Shown here one piece after another: positions 44,897-54,800 of a stretch of DNA of 64,000 nt. This DNA is from Williamsia soli. GTDB taxonomy: Bacteria > Actinomycetota > Actinomycetes > Mycobacteriales > Mycobacteriaceae. The DNA lies in contig NZ_JAFRDR010000001.1 in the NCBI RefSeq assembly GCF_017377795.1, positions 372,001 through 436,000 of the forward strand. The letters are read 5' to 3'. Positions within the stretch are counted from its first letter, which is position 1; each line of letters begins with the position of its first letter. The notes under the pieces were generated by a model. The model searched no databases and was not told where the DNA came from. It saw nothing but the letters and a program-made list of their open reading frames with translations. A program made the translations under genes and the position numbers.

Positions 44897-46695
44897 GCGC
44901 CACGCCGGCGCCGGTGGCACCCACCGGAAACAAGCTCGCGATCGCCGACTTCAAGGTGACGATGGGTTACCTGGGGCGAGAGATGCGCAGGCACACCTGG
45001 CAACTCGTGCTGCTCGCCGTGATCATGACGATCGCGGCGGCTCTGGGCCTGGTGACCCCACGCTCACTGGGCACCATCATCGATATTGCCAACGACAACG
45101 GTGACGCCTCGGAGATCTGGCGTCTGTCCGGGATCATGGCTGCCTCGGCGATCGGTGCCGCGGCATTCGCAGGTCTCGGAGTCATGCTGTCCGCGAGGAT
45201 CTTCGAGTCGATCCTCGCCGATCTGCGAGAAGCGATGATCGATGCGTCACTCCGGCTGCGACTCAATCGGGTCGAGGCGGCGGGCAGCGGCGACCTGGTC
45301 TCGCGGGCGACGGCCGACGTCAGCACCGTCAGCGAGGCAATCGGCTCGGCGGTCCCGACCTTGCTGACCGCGGCGTTCACCGTCGGCGTCACGTTCCTCG
45401 GTCTGGCCACGCTCGACTGGCGGTTCCTGATCGTGCTGGTCGTGATCATGCCGGTGTACATCAACGGGATCCGGATGTACCTGCAGCGCGCGCCGGGGCT
45501 GTACGCCGCGGTTCGGGCCTCGACGGCCGATCGCGCCCACCATGTACTCGGCGCGATTCGCGGACTCGAATCGGTGCACGCTTTCCGGCTCTCGGAGTCG
45601 TTGAACCGGCGGATCGACTCACATTCGTGGGAGGTGGTCCGGTGGGAGATGCGAGCCAGCGTCTTGCAGAGCCGTCTCGGGGCACGGGTCAACCTCGGCG
45701 AATTCATCGGGATGACAACCATTCTGGTCGTCGGGTTCACCCTCGTCGACGCCAATTCCCTCACCATCGGTGCGGTCACCGCGGCCATGCTGTTCTTCCT
45801 GTTGCTGTTCGATCCGATCGGGCAATTGCTGTTCGTCGTCGACGACCTGCAGTCCGGCGCCGTCGCACTGGGCCGCATCGTCGGGGTGATCGAGGAGTCC
45901 AAGACCATCGTCGCCCCCACCTCGGACGGTTCCACAAACCCCACTGCACCACTGTTGGAACTGCAGGACATCACCCACGGTTACTCGGCCGACCACCTGG
46001 TGCTGCACGAGATCTCGCTGACCTTGTCTGCGGGCGAGCACGTGGCCGTCGTCGGATCGTCGGGTGCGGGCAAGACCACGCTCGCGGCAATCGTGGCGGG
46101 TATCCATCAACCGTCTCGCGGGCGGACACTCCTCGAAGGCGTCGACATCGCCACGGTCGAACCCACCCAACTGTCGCGTTCGATCGCGCTCGTGACCCAG
46201 GAAGTGCACGTGTTCGCGGGCACACTCGGGGATGACCTGAGGATGGCCGCGCCTGACGCCACCGACGAAGAACTCTGGTCAGCTCTCGAAGTGGTCGGCG
46301 CTGCGCAATGGGTACGAAAACTCTCGGACGGTGTGAAAACGACTGTCGGGCAGGAAGGTCACCAGCTCACCCCGATGCAGTCACAACAGCTCGCCCTCGC
46401 GCGGCTGGTCTTGCTCGATCCGAAGGTCGCGATCCTCGACGAGGCGACGGCCGACGCGGGCAGCGTCGGGGCAGGGATGCTCGAGGAGTCGGCCCAGGCG
46501 GCGCTACGCGGTCGCTCTGCTCTGATCATCGCGCATCGGCTGAGCCAAGCCGCGCGGGCCGATCGGATCGCGTTCATGGAGCGCGGCCGCATCGTCGAGG
46601 TGGGTACGCACGAGGAGCTGGTGGCCCTCGGTGGACGCTATGGGGCGCTCTGGAAGGCATGGTCGCGAGGTCGCGGCGATGTCGGTGGGAACTGA
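44893..46695 (+). CDS. ABC half-transporter (IrtB-like) with intact Walker motifs
   Basis: 600 residues. N-terminal six-helix domain, then an NBD with intact Walker A GSSGAGKTT (388-396), Walker B LDE (Glu517) and switch His548. Its own signature is degenerate (LTPMQ, 492-496). This is the mirror image of the partner encoded upstream, so the heterodimer would have exactly one complete ATP site. ATG 44893 overlaps the partner's stop (ATGA). The next 155 bp contain the iron box of the biosynthetic unit. Confidence 0.87.
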   Translation: MSATPAPVAPTGNKLAIADFKVTMGYLGREMRRHTWQLVLLAVIMTIAAALGLVTPRSLGTIIDIANDNGDASEIWRLSGIMAASAIGAAAFAGLGVMLSARIFESILADLREAMIDASLRLRLNRVEAAGSGDLVSRATADVSTVSEAIGSAVPTLLTAAFTVGVTFLGLATLDWRFLIVLVVIMPVYINGIRMYLQRAPGLYAAVRASTADRAHHVLGAIRGLESVHAFRLSESLNRRIDSHSWEVVRWEMRASVLQSRLGARVNLGEFIGMTTILVVGFTLVDANSLTIGAVTAAMLFFLLLFDPIGQLLFVVDDLQSGAVALGRIVGVIEESKTIVAPTSDGSTNPTAPLLELQDITHGYSADHLVLHEISLTLSAGEHVAVVGSSGAGKTTLAAIVAGIHQPSRGRTLLEGVDIATVEPTQLSRSIALVTQEVHVFAGTLGDDLRMAAPDATDEELWSALEVVGAAQWVRKLSDGVKTTVGQEGHQLTPMQSQQLALARLVLLDPKVAILDEATADAGSVGAGMLEESAQAALRGRSALIIAHRLSQAARADRIAFMERGRIVEVGTHEELVALGGRYGALWKAWSRGRGDVGGN

Positions 46696-46767
46696 AGCCG
46701 TAGGGCACTAACTAGCCTTTCGTTTTGTGGGCCAGTGTGACGACGCTGACTTCCTAATTCTGCGTAT

Positions 46768-46786
46768 TTTGTCTAGGCTATTCTTG
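46768..46786. promoter_or_regulatory. IdeR/DmdR-like iron box before the aryl carrier gene
   Basis: The 19-mer TTTGTCTAGGCTATTCTTG matches 12 of 19 positions of the IdeR consensus, with the core CTAGGCTA. It lies 65 bp before the aryl carrier start, where a promoter is expected because of the 155-bp gap after the transporter genes. Confidence 0.55.
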
Positions 46787-46850
46787 TGAACGTCGGCGTG
46801 GTCCGGTGGCGCTCCGACCACCCACGAGGCGTAGACAAGGAGCTGAGGAA

Positions 46851-47129
46851 TTGAGTCAGCAGAATGTGTCGACAACTCTGTCGCAGCAGCAGGTGATCGC
46901 CGATATAGCGGACGCACTCGGCGTTTCGCCCGCGAACCTGTCGATGGATGAGGACCTGTTCGACGCCGGTCTCGATTCCATCCGCTTGATGTCCTTGATC
47001 GAGAAGTGGCGGACCGCAGGCTCTGCAGGCGCGGACTTCCCGACGCTCGCGGCGGAACCTGCGCTCGGTACCTGGCTCGAGGTGATCCTGGGTGCCGATG
47101 CGCCTGCGGCCGGGGCGGAGCAGGCATGA
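46851..47129 (+). CDS. Free-standing aryl carrier protein
   Basis: 92 residues from TTG 46851, with AAGGAG 8 nt upstream; ATG 46806 is in frame but lacks a site. DLFDAGLDSIRLMSLIEKW carries the 4'-phosphopantetheine Ser in the form usual for aryl carrier domains (EntB C-terminus, AsbD). It would hold dihydroxybenzoate loaded by the ligase two genes on. Overlaps the dehydratase ATG by 4 nt. Confidence 0.88.
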   Translation: MSQQNVSTTLSQQQVIADIADALGVSPANLSMDEDLFDAGLDSIRLMSLIEKWRTAGSAGADFPTLAAEPALGTWLEVILGADAPAAGAEQA

Positions 47130-47980
47130 GGACGTGCATGGCGACGGTGTCGTTGGGTGGGAGCCTCGAAGAGAAGATCGATGCGATAGCGGCCGCAGGT
47201 TTCGACGGCATCGAGCTGCTCGACGACGACTTGCGAAAGTCCGCGCTGACGGCGAGCGAATGTGCTCGCCGGTGCGCCGATCTCGGATTGAGCATTGATC
47301 TGTACCAACCCTTTCGGCGGGCCGAAGGTGTTTCCGGGCGCGAATTCAGGGACGTCCTCTCGCGCTTCGAACGCGAACTCGAGGTGATGCACGAGGTCGG
47401 TTGTGATTCGATCCTGGTGGTGTCCAACACCGATGACGATGCGGATGGCAGTCGGGACCTCTCGGTGGAACAGCTCGCGGCCCTGGGGGACAACGCGGTT
47501 GAGCACGGTATGACGGTGATGTTCGAGGCGCTCGCGTGGGGCACCCACATCAGCACGGTCGTCGACGCCTGGGATGTACTGCGCGAGGCAGATCACCCGG
47601 GTCTGGAACTGGTGGTCGACACGTTCCATCTGATCTCTCGCGGCGAGGGCGCAGACACCCTCGACGCACTTCCGCACGAGTCGGTCGGATTCTTCCAGCT
47701 CGCAGATGCCCCGTGGAAGTCCATGGATCTCAAGCAATGGAGCCGAGGACATCGCTGCTTCCCGGGCGAAGGTGAGTTGGACCTTCTCGCTCCCATCGCA
47801 TCGGTTCTCGCCGGGGGATACAACGGGCCGCTGTCGCTCGAGATCTTCAACCCGGGCTATCGCGAGCGTCCGGCGCACGAGGTGGCCAAGTCTGGTGCCG
47901 AAGCGCTCAGCAGGATCGTCGCCGCGCTGGAGCGGGCGGCGAAGCCCGCCGAAGATGTGACCGAGTGGGTGTCTCGATGA
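47126..47980 (+). CDS. 3-Dehydroshikimate dehydratase (AsbF/QuiC-like), source of 3,4-dihydroxybenzoate
   Basis: 284 residues, TIM-barrel xylose-isomerase-like fold. FEALAWGTH (Glu134), VVDTFHLISRG (Asp165, His168), FFQLADAP (Gln191), SRGHRCFPGEG and SLEIFN (Glu239) reproduce the metal and substrate pattern of dehydroshikimate dehydratases. The product is protocatechuate (3,4-DHB). It sits between an aryl carrier and an aryl ligase with 4-nt overlaps on both sides, as asbF does beside asbC/asbD in petrobactin loci, so it is a siderophore enzyme rather than a catabolic one. Confidence 0.87.
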   Translation: MRTCMATVSLGGSLEEKIDAIAAAGFDGIELLDDDLRKSALTASECARRCADLGLSIDLYQPFRRAEGVSGREFRDVLSRFERELEVMHEVGCDSILVVSNTDDDADGSRDLSVEQLAALGDNAVEHGMTVMFEALAWGTHISTVVDAWDVLREADHPGLELVVDTFHLISRGEGADTLDALPHESVGFFQLADAPWKSMDLKQWSRGHRCFPGEGELDLLAPIASVLAGGYNGPLSLEIFNPGYRERPAHEVAKSGAEALSRIVAALERAAKPAEDVTEWVSR

Positions 47981-49623
47981 GCGCGGGCAACTCTGATCGT
48001 CCTGAACTCGCCCCACTCGTGCTCGACGGGGTCGTGCCGTACCCGGAGGAAATCGCTGCGCGGTATCGCCGGGAAGGTCATTGGGTCGATCAGACCCTCG
48101 GGGAGATGTTGTTCGAGGTCGTCGAACGCGCTCCTGACAAGACCGCGATCATCTCGGGTGACACTCGGATCACCTACGCAGAGTTGGGGGAACTCGTACT
48201 CGGATACGCCGCGGGGTTCTCCCGGCTGGGCATCGGTCGTGGCGACAGGGTTGTGCTCCATCTGCCGAATGTCTCCGAGTACGTGCCGATCCTGTTCGGG
48301 CTCTTCGAAGTCGGGGCGATTCCGGTGTTGGCGCTCGCCGCGCTGCGACGTCACGAGATCGAGTACTTCGTGGAGTTCACCGAGGCCCGGGCGTACATAA
48401 CCGTCGAATCGCATGCCGGCAACGATTTCGCGACGCTGGCCAGGGAACTCGAGCTCTCCTCGCCCACGTTGGAGCACACTGTCGTGTTGTCCACGACCGG
48501 CGGAGGTCGCGACGTGGAACGTCTGCTCTCCCACGGTGTCGCGACCCATCATCGGCGGTCCCTACCGTCGGACGTCGCCTTCCTGCAATTGTCCGGCGGC
48601 ACAACGGGTCAGCCGAAGGTGATCCCGCACACCCACGAAGATTATCTGGCGTCCGTGCGGGCCAGCGTCGAGATCTGCGCAATCGCCGAGGACACCGTCC
48701 AACTCGTCGTTCTGCCCCTCTGTCACAGCTTCGCCATGCGGTCCCCCGGGTTCCTCGGTGTCCTCAGCGCGGGCGGAACGATTGTGCCGGTCACCAGCGG
48801 TAGTCCCGATGTCGCCTTCCCGCTCATCGCCGAACACGGCGTGACCGACGTCTCTGTGGTTCCGCCGCTCGCGATCGTCTGGCTCAACTCCTCCTTGAAA
48901 GACGACTACGACCTGACGAGCCTTCGCGTTCTGCGGGTCGGGGGAGCCAGATTCAGTGCCGAAGCCGCACGTCGGGTGCGCTCTGAACTGGGTGCGGTGG
49001 TGCAGCAGAGTTTCGGTATGGCTGAAGGTCTCACGACATTCACCGGACTCGACGAAGACGATGACACGATCACGACGCGGCAGGGCCGACCGACCTTGGT
49101 CGCCGACGAGGTGCTCGTGGTCGACGATGACGGACACGAGGTCGCCCGAGGCGATGCGGGGCATTTGCTGACCCGGGGGCCCTCGACCATCCGCGGCTAC
49201 TACCGAGCACCTGAGCACAACGCGCAGAACTTCACGGCAGACGGGTTCTATCGGACCGGGGACATCGTTCGCGAGGACGAACGCGGATACCTGACCGTCG
49301 TCGGCCGCTCGAAGGATCAGATCAACAGGGGCGGGGAGAAGGTCGCTCCTGAAGAAGTGGAGAACCTGATCCTCGCGTTCGACGCCGTGCACGACGTCTC
49401 CGTCGTGGGCATTCCTGACGAGATGCTCGGTGAGCGTACGAAAGCCTTTGTGATGCCACGTAAAGGGGGCGACACATCGACACTGACCTTGGCCGGGATC
49501 AGGAAGTTCCTGCGGGACAAGGGTCTCGCCGCGTACAAACTGCCGGATGTGGTCGAACTGGTCGAAGAGTTCGAGCGGACGCCCGTGGGCAAGGTCAGCA
49601 AACGCGGGCAGCGAGCGCGTTGA
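47977..49623 (+). CDS. Dihydroxybenzoate-AMP ligase (EntE/DhbE/AsbC-like)
   Basis: 548 residues. ANL core LSGGTTGQPKVIPHTH, then QSFGMAEGL, YRTGD and GGEKVAPEEVEN. In DhbE the substrate pocket has His-Asn in PLAHNYPLSSPG, the Asn contacting the 2-hydroxyl; here the segment is PLCHSFAMRSPG (His250, Ser251). Loss of that Asn fits a substrate lacking a 2-hydroxyl, that is 3,4-DHB from the preceding gene. Activates the acid with ATP and loads the aryl carrier. ATG overlaps the dehydratase stop. Confidence 0.9.
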   Translation: MSAGNSDRPELAPLVLDGVVPYPEEIAARYRREGHWVDQTLGEMLFEVVERAPDKTAIISGDTRITYAELGELVLGYAAGFSRLGIGRGDRVVLHLPNVSEYVPILFGLFEVGAIPVLALAALRRHEIEYFVEFTEARAYITVESHAGNDFATLARELELSSPTLEHTVVLSTTGGGRDVERLLSHGVATHHRRSLPSDVAFLQLSGGTTGQPKVIPHTHEDYLASVRASVEICAIAEDTVQLVVLPLCHSFAMRSPGFLGVLSAGGTIVPVTSGSPDVAFPLIAEHGVTDVSVVPPLAIVWLNSSLKDDYDLTSLRVLRVGGARFSAEAARRVRSELGAVVQQSFGMAEGLTTFTGLDEDDDTITTRQGRPTLVADEVLVVDDDGHEVARGDAGHLLTRGPSTIRGYYRAPEHNAQNFTADGFYRTGDIVREDERGYLTVVGRSKDQINRGGEKVAPEEVENLILAFDAVHDVSVVGIPDEMLGERTKAFVMPRKGGDTSTLTLAGIRKFLRDKGLAAYKLPDVVELVEEFERTPVGKVSKRGQRAR

Positions 49624-49658
49624 GCCATATGGCCTTGGACAAAATAGCTTATACTTCG

Positions 49659-49677
49659 TACAACTAGGCTAACTGAG
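49659..49677. promoter_or_regulatory. IdeR/DmdR-like iron box before the N-monooxygenase gene
   Basis: The 19-mer TACAACTAGGCTAACTGAG contains TAGGCTAAC, 9 of 9 with the centre of the consensus, and 11 of 19 overall. It is 63 bp before GTG 49740, and GATAAT at 49686-49691 could be the -10. Same core (CTAGGCTA) as the box at 46768. Confidence 0.6.
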
Positions 49678-49739
49678 ATAGGTCCGATAATGATCAATCG
49701 AGCGGGCTCCAGCGTGAGCCAGGCAGGAGGAGTCGATTC

Positions 49740-51083
49740 GTGAGTATCGACAGCAGTGCTCCGGTCGACGTGGTGGGTGTGGGCTTCGGTCCATCGAACC
49801 TCGCGTTGGCGATCGCGATCTCCGAACACAATGAGCGAGCGGACCCGTCCGATCGGATCACGGCCGGCTTCGTGGAGAAACAGCCGCGATTCGGTTGGCA
49901 CCGAGGAATGCTGTTGCCCGGCACGACGATGCAGATCTCGTTTTTGAAGGATCTCGCCACGCAACGTGACGTGTGCAGTGAGTTCTCGTTCCTGAAGTAC
50001 CTCTCCGATCGGGGCAGGTTGACCGACTTCATCAACCAGCAGAGCTTCTTCCCGACTCGGCTCGAGTTCCACGACTACCTGGAGTGGGCCGCGGCGAAAG
50101 TCGATCTGCCGGTCACCTATGGCGCTGAGGTGAACTCGGTGACCTGGTCGGGGGACACCTTCGAGGTCAGGGTCTCCGACTCCCGTTCCATCAGGGGGCG
50201 CAACGTGGTGTTGGCGGGTGGCCTTCGCTCGAAGGTCCCTGACGGTGTTCGCCTGGGTAAGAGGGTGTTCCACAATCATCGGCTGCTGCAGCACCTCCAG
50301 GAACTGCCGCCCTTGCAGCATCAGAGGCTCGTGGTCGTCGGGGCCGGGCAGAGTGCGGCGGAGGTGGCTGCGTACCTGCACGAGTCTTATCCTGACGCGG
50401 AGATCCACGCGGTGTTCGGCAAGTACGGCTACACACCTGCCGACGACAGCCCGTACGCCAATCGCATCTTCGATCCCGACGGCGTTGTCGACTTCCATCA
50501 GTCCTCCGAAGAGCTCCGCGCGCAGTTGCTCAGCTACCACCGCGGCACCAACTATTCGGCTGTGGACCCGCCACTGATCGAGGAACTGTATCGACGCGAG
50601 TACGGCGAACGGGTTTCGGGTCGGCGCCGCCTGTTCGTGCGGGGCGCATCTGAGACGAGCAGTGTGCGCGAGACCGACACCGGTGTGGCGGTACGGATCA
50701 CACACCGTCCCTCTCAGGCCGTAGACGATCTCGACTGCGACGCAGTCGTCTTCGCGACCGGATTCGAGCCGACCGGCCTGAGTGACCTGCTCGGTCCGCT
50801 GGCAGACGCCTGCGACGTGGATGACAAGGGTCGACCTGTGGTCGACCGTGACTATCGGGTGGCGACCAGCGGGAAGATCGCCGGAGGCATCTACCTGCAA
50901 GGCAACACCGAACACACCCACGGTCTGACCTCCACCCTGCTGTCCAATCTGGCCGTCCGCTCCGGCGAACTGGTCGAGTCATTCGTCGAGACCAAGAGGT
51001 CGCGGGCGAGCGCGGAGCGTGTCACCCACACGAGCGAATCGCGAACAGAAGGAGAGAAGAATCTTGTCTACCAATCCCTTTGA
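49740..51083 (+). CDS. L-ornithine/L-lysine N-monooxygenase (SidA/PvdA/IucD family)
   Basis: 447 residues from GTG 49740 after AGGCAGGAGG. FAD motif [17 protein letters not shown] motif [19 protein letters not shown] and the substrate loop [14 protein letters not shown] are standard. [22 protein letters not shown] marks the C-terminal conserved region. Makes N-hydroxy-ornithine or -lysine, the precursor of a hydroxamate iron ligand. No acyl- or formyl-transferase is present in the window, so that step must be elsewhere or the residue is cyclised. Overlaps mbtH. Confidence 0.92.
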   Translation: MSIDSSAPVDVVGVGFGPSNLALAIAISEHNERADPSDRITAGFVEKQPRFGWHRGMLLPGTTMQISFLKDLATQRDVCSEFSFLKYLSDRGRLTDFINQQSFFPTRLEFHDYLEWAAAKVDLPVTYGAEVNSVTWSGDTFEVRVSDSRSIRGRNVVLAGGLRSKVPDGVRLGKRVFHNHRLLQHLQELPPLQHQRLVVVGAGQSAAEVAAYLHESYPDAEIHAVFGKYGYTPADDSPYANRIFDPDGVVDFHQSSEELRAQLLSYHRGTNYSAVDPPLIEELYRREYGERVSGRRRLFVRGASETSSVRETDTGVAVRITHRPSQAVDDLDCDAVVFATGFEPTGLSDLLGPLADACDVDDKGRPVVDRDYRVATSGKIAGGIYLQGNTEHTHGLTSTLLSNLAVRSGELVESFVETKRSRASAERVTHTSESRTEGEKNLVYQSL

Positions 51084-51318
51084 TGATGAAGACGGCAAGT
51101 TCTACGTCCTGATCAACGGCGAGGAACAGTACTCGTTGTGGCCGACGTTCGCAGCTGTGCCCGCGGGTTGGCACATCGTGCACGGCGAAGGCGGTCAGAC
51201 GAGTCGTCAATCATGCCTCGAGTTCGTCGAGGAACACTGGACTGATCTGCGACCCAAGAGCCTGCGAGATGCCATGGACCGCGATGCGGCCGAACCGGTT
51301 GCGCGTCAGACCACCTGA
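51064..51318 (+). CDS. MbtH-like protein
   Basis: 84 residues from TTG 51064, with GGAGAG 7 nt upstream; the longer ATG 51019 lies inside the previous gene and is less likely. MbtH signature: [14 protein letters not shown] and WTDLRPKSL. MbtH proteins bind and activate NRPS adenylation domains. It overlaps the monooxygenase by 20 nt. Confidence 0.93.
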   Translation: MSTNPFDDEDGKFYVLINGEEQYSLWPTFAAVPAGWHIVHGEGGQTSRQSCLEFVEEHWTDLRPKSLRDAMDRDAAEPVARQTT

Positions 51319-51360
51319 GAACTCACCGTCACAGTTCACCCCAACCTCGAGGAAAGAACC

Positions 51361-51768
51361 ATGCTCCGCACTCTGGTCAACGGCAAGATCCACCGTGCCA
51401 CCGTCACTCAAGCCGACCTGCATTACGTCGGATCGATCACCATCGACGAAACGCTCATGAGGGCGGCAGATCTGGTGGAAGGCGAGAAGGTCCAGGTTGT
51501 CGACGTCACCAACGGCGCACGGTTGGAGACCTACGCGATCACCGGCGCGGCCGATTCGGGAGTCATCTGTATCAACGGTGCTGCGGCACATCTGGTCAAC
51601 CCGGGCGATCTCGTGATCATCATGTCGTTTCTGCAACTCGAGCAGGCCGAGGTGATCGTCCACGAACCGAAGGTCGTCCATGTCGACGCGGACAACTCGA
51701 TCGTCGCTCTCGGAAACGATCCGGCACAACCGGTCCCCGGGTCGACCGACCAGCTGCCGAGTCGGTAG
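51361..51768 (+). CDS. panD: Aspartate 1-decarboxylase, PanD-like, in the NRPS operon
   Basis: 135 residues, normal PanD size. The self-cleavage site Gly24-Ser25 in [10 protein letters not shown], which forms the pyruvoyl group, is intact, as are [10 protein letters not shown] and [15 protein letters not shown]. Catalyses aspartate to beta-alanine + CO2. Housekeeping panD normally sits with panC for coenzyme A; this copy lies between mbtH and the NRPS, 42 and 73 bp away, so it probably supplies beta-alanine to module 2, whose A domain code fits beta-alanine. Whether another panD exists cannot be seen here. Confidence 0.92.
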   Translation: MLRTLVNGKIHRATVTQADLHYVGSITIDETLMRAADLVEGEKVQVVDVTNGARLETYAITGAADSGVICINGAAAHLVNPGDLVIIMSFLQLEQAEVIVHEPKVVHVDADNSIVALGNDPAQPVPGSTDQLPSR

Positions 51769-51841
51769 TCCACGATTCGCGGCACGTCACGATTTCGACG
51801 GATCGGCTCGTGGATCCTGAGCGCAAAGGGTGTGATCGGCA

Positions 51842-54800
51842 ATGGAACGTCGTCTGAGGTCGTCTGATGCCCTGAGGTCGGCTTCAGCCCTGAGGTTGTC
51901 TCACGCGCAGTGGGGTGTCTGGTTCGCGCAAGAACTCGCGCCGCAGTCACCGGTGTTCTCGATCGGGCAGATCGCCTGGTTGCCCATGGGGTCCGATGCG
52001 GAGCTGCTCTCCCGTGCGGTGGGGGTGGCGGTTCATGACGCCGAGGTGTTGTGGATGGTGTTCGACGTCGACGAGAGCGGCCCGCGGCAGTTCGTGCGAC
52101 GTCCGGACAGCCCACCCGCCGTCGCCGTATCGATGTTCGACGGCACCGCCGATGCCCTTCGCGCCCAGGCGAGAGTGCGCGTGTCAGAGCCGGTCCCACT
52201 CGATGGTGATCAGCTCTTCAGCGCGACCGTGTGGCGGTTGACCGACGGGCAGCTCGCGTGGGAGTTCCGGGCGCACCACATCCTTCTCGACGCCTACGGC
52301 ATCTCGTTGCTGACCCGTCGGGTGGCAGAGGTGTACACCGCGTTGGCGAGGGGTGCGGCGGTACCGGAATCCAAGTTCGGCACGGTCGCTGAGATGATCG
52401 CAGCCGAGGACGATTACGACAGCAGCGACGTCGCCGAACGCGACCGCGCCTATTGGCGCGCACTCGTCGAATCGTGGGGTCACGAGCGACGAGTGCAGGT
52501 TTCGGCGGCGCCTGAGCCGGCGATGCCGATCAGCGTCTCGGTGGAATTGGACCGAGACATCATCGATCGCGTCGACCAACTCGCCAAACCCCTCGGGGCG
52601 ACCTGGGGCGACGTCATGATCGCCCTGTGGGGCTGGTTCAACGCGGTGAGAGACGGCGATACCGCGGCGACCATCGGTATCCCCGTCATGGCGCGCCGCG
52701 GAGTGGGACTGCTGACCCCCATGATGCAGGTGAACATACTGCCGCTCGACCTGCAGTTCGACCCTCATGACCGGGTCGGTGACGCGATCACGCGGGCGAC
52801 TACCGCGATGAGGGACATCCGTCGTCACCAGCGGTTCCGTGGCGAGCGGCTCGTCGAGGTGGTCGACGGTGTCAAACCGGCACTGTCGCAGATCAATTTG
52901 CATGTCTTCGACTACAACGCTGACTTCGACGGCGCAGTGGCCGTCACCGAGGCGCTGGCCACCGGACCCGCAGAAGACCTGAACCTGTTCGTCTACAACG
53001 ACCCGGTCAACGGGTTCGTGCTCGAGTTGAAGGCGAGCCCGGCCAGGTACGACGAGCCGGCGTTGCGAGTGCACCTGCGCCGGATCGAGAGTGCAGTCCG
53101 CGAGTTGTCCTCGCTGACAGGTGATGATCCGCTCCGCGCGCTCTCACCGGCCGATCACACCGACCTCGTATCGCTCGCCGAGTGGGCGTCGCAGCCGGCT
53201 GCGGTCCGCCAGACTTCTGTGATCAGCGGGACGACCCGGCCCGCCACGACGATCGACGCTCGCCTGCAGGCGGCCGCGCAAAAACATTCGACACGGGTCG
53301 CAGTCATCGCCGGAGACGACATCCGACTCACCTACGCCGACTTCGATACTCTGGTGAATCAGGTTGCGCGGTACCTGATCTCGATCGGCATCCGCACCGG
53401 CGACCGCGTCGCGGTGATGGCCGGGCGCGACGAATGGTTGCCCGTCATGTTGGCGGCCGTCATGCGAGCCGGCGCCGTGTACGTCCCGATCGATCCGGAC
53501 AATCCGGTCGATCGAATTCGCTATCTACTCGGTGATGCCGCGCCGGGCGTCGTCCTGACGAATACCGGAACAGCGACAGAAATCGATGCGGTTCTCGCCG
53601 ATGCAGGTACCCCGATCGTCGATCTCAGCGATTCGAAGACGCGCCGAAGGGTTGCCGAGCTGTCGCCTGCGCCGGTCAAGGATGTCGACCGGTCCCGTCG
53701 CCTGATGGCAGAGGACGCTGCGTATCTGATCTACACCTCGGGCACCACCGGAGCGCCGAAGGGTGTGGTGGTCAGCCATGCCAATGTCATCGCTCTCTTC
53801 GACGCCACGCAGCACTTCGACTTCTCCGCCGACGATGTGTGGATCCTCCTGCATTCCTACGCATTCGACTTCTCCGTCTGGGAACAATGGGCGCCTTTGA
53901 CAACCGGTGCGACCCTCGTTGTCGTCGACCAGGAGGTCCTGCGCGACCCGATCCTGATCGGTGACGCGATCCGTCGACATCGCGTGACCGTGCTGAATCA
54001 GACGCCGTCGGCGTTCTATGCGTTGATCGACGTCGAAGACGATCGCCCGGACACGGCGGACCTTGCCTTGCGGACAGTGATATTCGGCGGTGAAGCACTG
54101 AATGCGGCGAGACTCTCGTCCTGGCAGCAGCGACATCGCGGTGGGCCGACCCTGATCAACATGTACGGCATCACCGAGACCACCGTGCACGTGTCCGAAA
54201 CGGTGGTGACCGGCGAATCGGCGACCGGCAGTGCGTCGATCATCGGACGGCCGCTGCCCGGTTTGCGCGCCGACGTGTTCACCCCGCATCTGCAGTGCGC
54301 ACCCGTGGGTGTGGTGGGTGAACTCTACGTCGCGGGACCGCAGGTGACCCACGGCTACCGCGGTCGTGCGGCGTTGACGGCGACCCGTTTCGTCGCGAAC
54401 CCGAATGGGTCGGGCGACCGGATGTACCGCACCGGCGACCTGGCGAGGTGGAATACGACCGGAGAGCTCGAGTATATCGGCCGGATCGATGATCAGGTCG
54501 AGATCCGTGGCTTCCGAATCGAACCCGGCGAGGTCGCCGCGGCCGTCCAGTCACATCCGGCGGTGACGGCCGCAGCCGTCGTCCCGATCCGACAACCCGA
54601 TTCAGGACATCTGCTCGCTGCGTACTACTGCACGCAGGCCGGCACCGACGTCGAAGGCGGGCCACTCGAGGACGCGTTGCGCGAGTGGGCGGCGGCAGCC
54701 CTACCCGCCTACATGGTGCCGTCGGTGTTCGTCAGGGTCGACGCGTTACCGATGACGAAAAACGGCAAGCTGGACCGACGCGCATTGCCGACCATCGACC

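Noticed and set aside
49635-49655. TTGGAC and TATACT as a -35/-10 pair before the monooxygenase
   Set aside because: Only 9 bp apart, too short for sigma-70 type spacing; GATAAT at 49686 is the better -10 candidate.
51019-51063. ATG 51019 as the mbtH start
   Set aside because: It adds 15 residues absent from the MbtH family and lies within the monooxygenase; TTG 51064 has a well-placed GGAGAG.
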